IMG/VR virus record: IMGVR_UViG_3300030118_000883 | Location: 1,901-26,681 of that record | Reading direction: 5' to 3' (one strand) | Origin: a virus | Length of the DNA stretch: 24,781 nucleotides | Shown here: positions 22,190-24,781 of the stretch, one piece after another | How the letters are laid out: the number at the start of each line of letters is the position of its first letter | How positions within the stretch are numbered: the stretch's first letter is position 1 | The notes under the pieces: generated by a model | What the model saw: the letters and a program-made list of their open reading frames with translations, nothing else | What the model was told of the DNA's origin: nothing | Database searches by the model: none | Translations under genes and position numbers: made by a program

Positions 22190-22193
22190 GTTT

Positions 22194-24065
22194 TTACCAA
22201 TTTGCGACAAAATTCGACTTATTAGTCGACTTAGTACGATCTAATGATAGCTTACTATCCTTTTTAGGTTCGTCAGGATTTAATCTTTTTTCTAACTGAT
22301 CAAATATTGTTCTTCTGTCATATTTTTGTAGTAATCTTTGCCATGCAGCATATGCATATACAAATTCATCTAATGCCTCATTACGAGCGTCACTTTTTTT
22401 AACCCATACTCTTTCTTGATAGCCATGTTTATATCTAAGTACTTGTCTTTCTGCTGTTAATTCTTGAAAATAATCATTTGTAATTGTTGGATAAAAATGT
22501 ATATACCCTTCTCCAGGTTCTGCATCTTTTAATCGGTTATGTAATGTTGATTTTATTACATCAACTCCAACAGGAAACAACTGCACACCTCTTTTTAAAG
22601 CTTTACCAGAAAAATTTATATCTACTTTGCTAGGTCTTCCTATTGGTGGTTTACCTTTTTGTCCCATTCCTTTTATACCTATCAAACCTAGTTGACCTCT
22701 TTCTCGAACATATTGATAAACTTCTTGAGTAAAGTGTCCACCTGTATCTATAGCTGCACTATCAATTTTCATTTTTTTTCCTTCTTCATTTAAATATTCA
22801 CTCATAAGCACCTCATCCATCTGTTTCCAAAGATCTGCTCTCGCTGGACTACCATAAATAACTTTTCTATCTATTAAATACATTTCTTCATTACGTCCTA
22901 TACCCCATAAACTCATAGAAAGCCTATCGTCTTGCACATCGCATCCTAGACACAAACTGAGAACTGTTTTAGGAGGTATACCTTGCTTGTAAGTTTCAGC
23001 ACCTGCTCTTTCCATTAATCCATCAGCACTAACTTTAGATGCTGCTGATTCTTCCCAAACTTCTCCAAGAATAGTATTTATCCACGTTTTTAATTGTTCG
23101 GGATCATCTTTACTCTGTAAAAACTCCTCAACTAAATTAGACCAACTTGCATTTGGTGAATATGAATACGCTGCCCATATATGAAATCCTAAATGCTTTG
23201 GATTACCAGGTGCTGTAGCTCGCCATTCTCCTCTTTCAACCATCCATCTTTTTTTAGTATGTGGTATTAAACATCCACAACTTTCACAAGCGTATGCAAC
23301 AGTATCAGGATCATTATCTCTCCATTTCATATTAGGCCATTTTAAATACTGCATATGATTGCATTCCGGACATGGAACGTAATAACGCATCTGACAAGTC
23401 TGTAAAAACATTTTCTCTATACGAGAAAAATCTTTAATAGTTGGTGTTGAGCCTGCTACTATTTTTCGATTCCAATAATATTCTGTTCTTCTAATACCAA
23501 GCTTTATCTGATCTCCTTCTGTTCCAGCAGATGCAGGGTAACCATCAACCTCATCAAATAAAACTATTCGTCTACTTACCCTACGAAATCCCCTTGCACT
23601 ATTAGCTCCTACTAAAGATAATGTACCTCCTGGGAAATTTTTCTGTAATAATGTATTGTTGCCATCCTTAGATTTAGGATCACTTACTAAACCATGCAAA
23701 CATGGAGTATCTCGCAGCATAGGTTGAATTTCTTCTTTAGAGTAAGACTGACAATCATCTAAAGTAGGCTGACAAACCATTATTGGACATGGATCTTGAT
23801 GAATATGATATGCAATTAAATGATTTAAAATTTTTGAATATCCAACCCTTGCAGATTTCATTAAAGTTACTTGCTCTACGTCTGGATTAGTAATTGCATC
23901 CATAATTCCTTTCTGGTAGGGCAAAGTTCTCCATCTACCACCTTCAGCAGAACTTTCAGCAGATAAATAAGCATAATTATCAGCCCATTCACTTAAACTG
24001 AGTTTTTTAGGCGGTTTAAAAGCTAAATATGCTTTTTTTTCTAGTTTTGCGAGGTTATTTATCAT
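22194..24065 (-). CDS. terL: Terminase large subunit (gpA-type packaging ATPase/nuclease), 623 aa
   Basis: ATPase half: Walker A-like KSARVGYSK (70-78), Walker B IVLFDE (167-172), coupling motif AGSTPT (204-209). A zinc-binding pair follows: CPEC (232-235) and CESC (260-263), as in lambda gpA. Nuclease half: GCDVQDDRL with Asp376, AAIDTGGHF with Asp440, and DARNEALDEFVYAYAAW with Asp566 as likely metal ligands. Length (lambda gpA 641) fits. The protein cuts concatemeric DNA and pumps it into the prohead, together with the small subunit just upstream and the portal. The GpA family is usually linked to cos cutting, though headful phages also have it. A 36-nt repeat-containing spacer separates it from TerS. 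Confidence 0.96.
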   Translation of the reverse strand: MINNLAKLEKKAYLAFKPPKKLSLSEWADNYAYLSAESSAEGGRWRTLPYQKGIMDAITNPDVEQVTLMKSARVGYSKILNHLIAYHIHQDPCPIMVCQPTLDDCQSYSKEEIQPMLRDTPCLHGLVSDPKSKDGNNTLLQKNFPGGTLSLVGANSARGFRRVSRRIVLFDEVDGYPASAGTEGDQIKLGIRRTEYYWNRKIVAGSTPTIKDFSRIEKMFLQTCQMRYYVPCPECNHMQYLKWPNMKWRDNDPDTVAYACESCGCLIPHTKKRWMVERGEWRATAPGNPKHLGFHIWAAYSYSPNASWSNLVEEFLQSKDDPEQLKTWINTILGEVWEESAASKVSADGLMERAGAETYKQGIPPKTVLSLCLGCDVQDDRLSMSLWGIGRNEEMYLIDRKVIYGSPARADLWKQMDEVLMSEYLNEEGKKMKIDSAAIDTGGHFTQEVYQYVRERGQLGLIGIKGMGQKGKPPIGRPSKVDINFSGKALKRGVQLFPVGVDVIKSTLHNRLKDAEPGEGYIHFYPTITNDYFQELTAERQVLRYKHGYQERVWVKKSDARNEALDEFVYAYAAWQRLLQKYDRRTIFDQLEKRLNPDEPKKDSKLSLDRTKSTNKSNFVANW

Positions 24066-24096
24066 AAAAATACTGTTTTTTACTGTTTTGCGAGGT
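24044..24096 (-). repeat. Direct repeat of 12 bp around the terminase large-subunit start
   Basis: The coding-strand 12-mer ACCTCGCAAAAC occurs at 24096-24085, in the TerS-TerL spacer, and again at 24055-24044, inside TerL codons 4-7, 41 nt apart. The spacer also holds two copies of AAAACAGTA in tandem. The copies straddle the TerL start codon. Confidence 0.7.
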
Positions 24097-24101
24097 AAAA
24101 A

Positions 24102-24608
24102 TTATGCTACTGATAACTCTTCTAAAGCTTCTCTTACTATGTCATCTAGGCAAGAAACTGCATTTGTGTCTAAATCTGGGATGCGTTGCTTTGCTTTAGC
24201 AGGTATACCTAATAATTTATTTCGAGCATTAGTAATAATGTCACACCACTTATTTTCAACTTCATTCATTGGTACTAATTCTTTCTCTTTCATTTTTCTT
24301 TCTAATTCTAGTAATTCTGCTTTCAAATGCTCTGTTCTAGCTTTACTCTCCTCATACTCAGGTATTGATTCATCTGTTTTACTAAGTCGGGATCTATGGA
24401 CAACTACATTACTGTCTTTTGATTTTGTCCTAACCCTTTTAAATGCTGATTTGCTATACCATTCCTTTTCTAATGTATCGCTATTGATAACTATCTTTCC
24501 TTTCTCATCTTGCATAGCCGTAAGACGGCCTTCTTTAATAGCACCATAAACAGCCTGGATGGTTACACCCATTTTTTCTGCTGCTTCTTTTCTAGTTATC
24601 AGAGGCAT
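24102..24608 (-). CDS. terS: Terminase small subunit (Nu1-like), 168 aa
   Basis: Residues 1-50 form a winged helix-turn-helix (PLITRKEAAEKMGVTIQAVY, GAIKEGRLTA, KIVINSDTLEKEW), the DNA-recognition part found in lambda Nu1 and MerR/Xis-like proteins. Residues 80-115 are a long charged helix (YEESKARTEHLKAELLELER, KMKEKELVPMNEVE), probably for oligomerisation. The C-terminal part (WCDIITNARNKLLGIPAKAK, CLDDIVREALEEL) is the typical TerS end that contacts TerL. It recognises the packaging site and hands DNA to the large subunit. No Shine-Dalgarno precedes the ATG, which is reached through TTTTTTAT. Confidence 0.88.
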   Translation of the reverse strand: MPLITRKEAAEKMGVTIQAVYGAIKEGRLTAMQDEKGKIVINSDTLEKEWYSKSAFKRVRTKSKDSNVVVHRSRLSKTDESIPEYEESKARTEHLKAELLELERKMKEKELVPMNEVENKWCDIITNARNKLLGIPAKAKQRIPDLDTNAVSCLDDIVREALEELSVA

Positions 24609-24621
24609 ATAAAAAATGTAA

Positions 24622-24780
24622 TTACTTACACTTCTTACAATAGCGTAAATATTTATTCGTGGTATAATACCGCATTTTTACTAGCTTTTTCATAGCTCTT
24701 GTCTCATCAGTCTCATATGCTGAGATTTGTAAGAACATTTTGCCCGAAATGCCTAGAAAAATTTTGCGATCCGAAACCAT
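24622..24780 (-). CDS. Small basic ORF with C-terminal CxxC, 52 aa or the end of a longer gene
   Basis: An open frame begins at an ATG one base from the window edge and ends at 24622, 13 nt before TerS: MVSDRKIFLGISGKMFLQIS..., with the C-terminal end MRYYTTNKYLRYCKKCK. It may be complete or the 3' end of a larger gene cut by the window. The Cys pair in YCKKCK at the very end suggests half of a zinc site, or a dimeric metal-binding end. Composition is Lys/Tyr-rich. Small genes of unknown role often lie before terS in phages. No homologue is recognised, and a non-coding leader of the terminase operon remains possible. Confidence 0.42.
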   Translation of the reverse strand: MVSDRKIFLGISGKMFLQISAYETDETRAMKKLVKMRYYTTNKYLRYCKKCK

Positions 24781-24781
24781 T

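Noticed and set aside
24088-24549. 153-codon open frame on the plus strand
   Set aside because: It lies antisense to the well-supported terS, reads as a Ser/Leu/Phe-rich shadow, and would be the only plus-strand gene.
24658-24673. Palindrome GGTATAATACC with TATAAT on the plus strand
   Set aside because: It is only 11 bp, there is no -35 at a good distance and no plus-strand gene to drive; it could be an operator but support is too thin.
1-24781. tRNA genes, CRISPR arrays, insertion sequences, integrase or att sites
   Set aside because: I scanned for cloverleaf-like sequence, regularly spaced repeats, transposase motifs and integrase motifs and saw none; the window is filled by phage structural genes.

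Overview
The window is almost entirely the structural (head and tail) module of a tailed phage, or a prophage, with a lambda-like long non-contractile tail (siphovirus). Every gene I accept is on the minus strand, so transcription runs from high to low coordinates. The DNA is AT-rich. The tail-fibre sequence modules (the RGTSS-type fibre head, the NGTTTTIN motif, a cupredoxin-like insert, and small partner proteins next to the fibres) are ones I associate with marine phages, including cyanophages. A marine picocyanobacterial or other marine bacterial host is therefore plausible, but nothing in the window proves the host.

Layout in the direction of transcription. Packaging and head: a small ORF with a CxxC end (24622-24780), small terminase (24102-24608), GpA-type large terminase (22194-24065), a gpW-like connector with a beta-domain fused in front (21605-22189), a gpB-type portal (20043-21605), a 915-residue polyprotein joining an HK97-type prohead protease to the major capsid protein (17293-20040), a small Lys-rich protein (17067-17291) and a decoration-like protein (16682-17065). 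A hairpin plus T-run resembling an intrinsic terminator follows at once. Head-tail junction and tail tube: a head-tail joining protein (16371-16649), a tail-terminator-like protein (15950-16369), a small 50-residue ORF (15755-15907) and the tail tube (14863-15792).

Tail assembly: gpG and a -1 frameshifted gpG-T chaperone (14132-14802), tape measure (11868-14132), then M, L, K, I and J tip proteins down to 6243. Fibres: a collar-domain fibre (5316-6242), a 677-residue fibre with a cupredoxin-like domain (3280-5313), and then three cassettes, each a fibre gene followed by a small partner gene (195+103, 204+119 and 389+55 residues). The next gene begins at 62 and runs off the window.

Genes are packed tightly. 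Most junctions are TAATG or ATGA overlaps or gaps of 1-4 nt, which implies translational coupling along one long transcript. Strong Shine-Dalgarno sequences appear at only a few genes (tape measure, collar fibre, 195-residue fibre, decoration protein). The architecture is mosaic: terminase, connector, portal and tail resemble lambda, while the capsid protease and shell are HK97-type. No integrase, lysis, replication, tRNA, CRISPR or insertion sequence was seen. The points most worth a second look are the capsid polyprotein and its internal hairpins, the terminator/start-codon overlap after the decoration gene, the complete -1 frameshift signal, the cupredoxin-like fibre domain, the cysteine-free gpL, and the shared junction sequence of the fibre cassettes.
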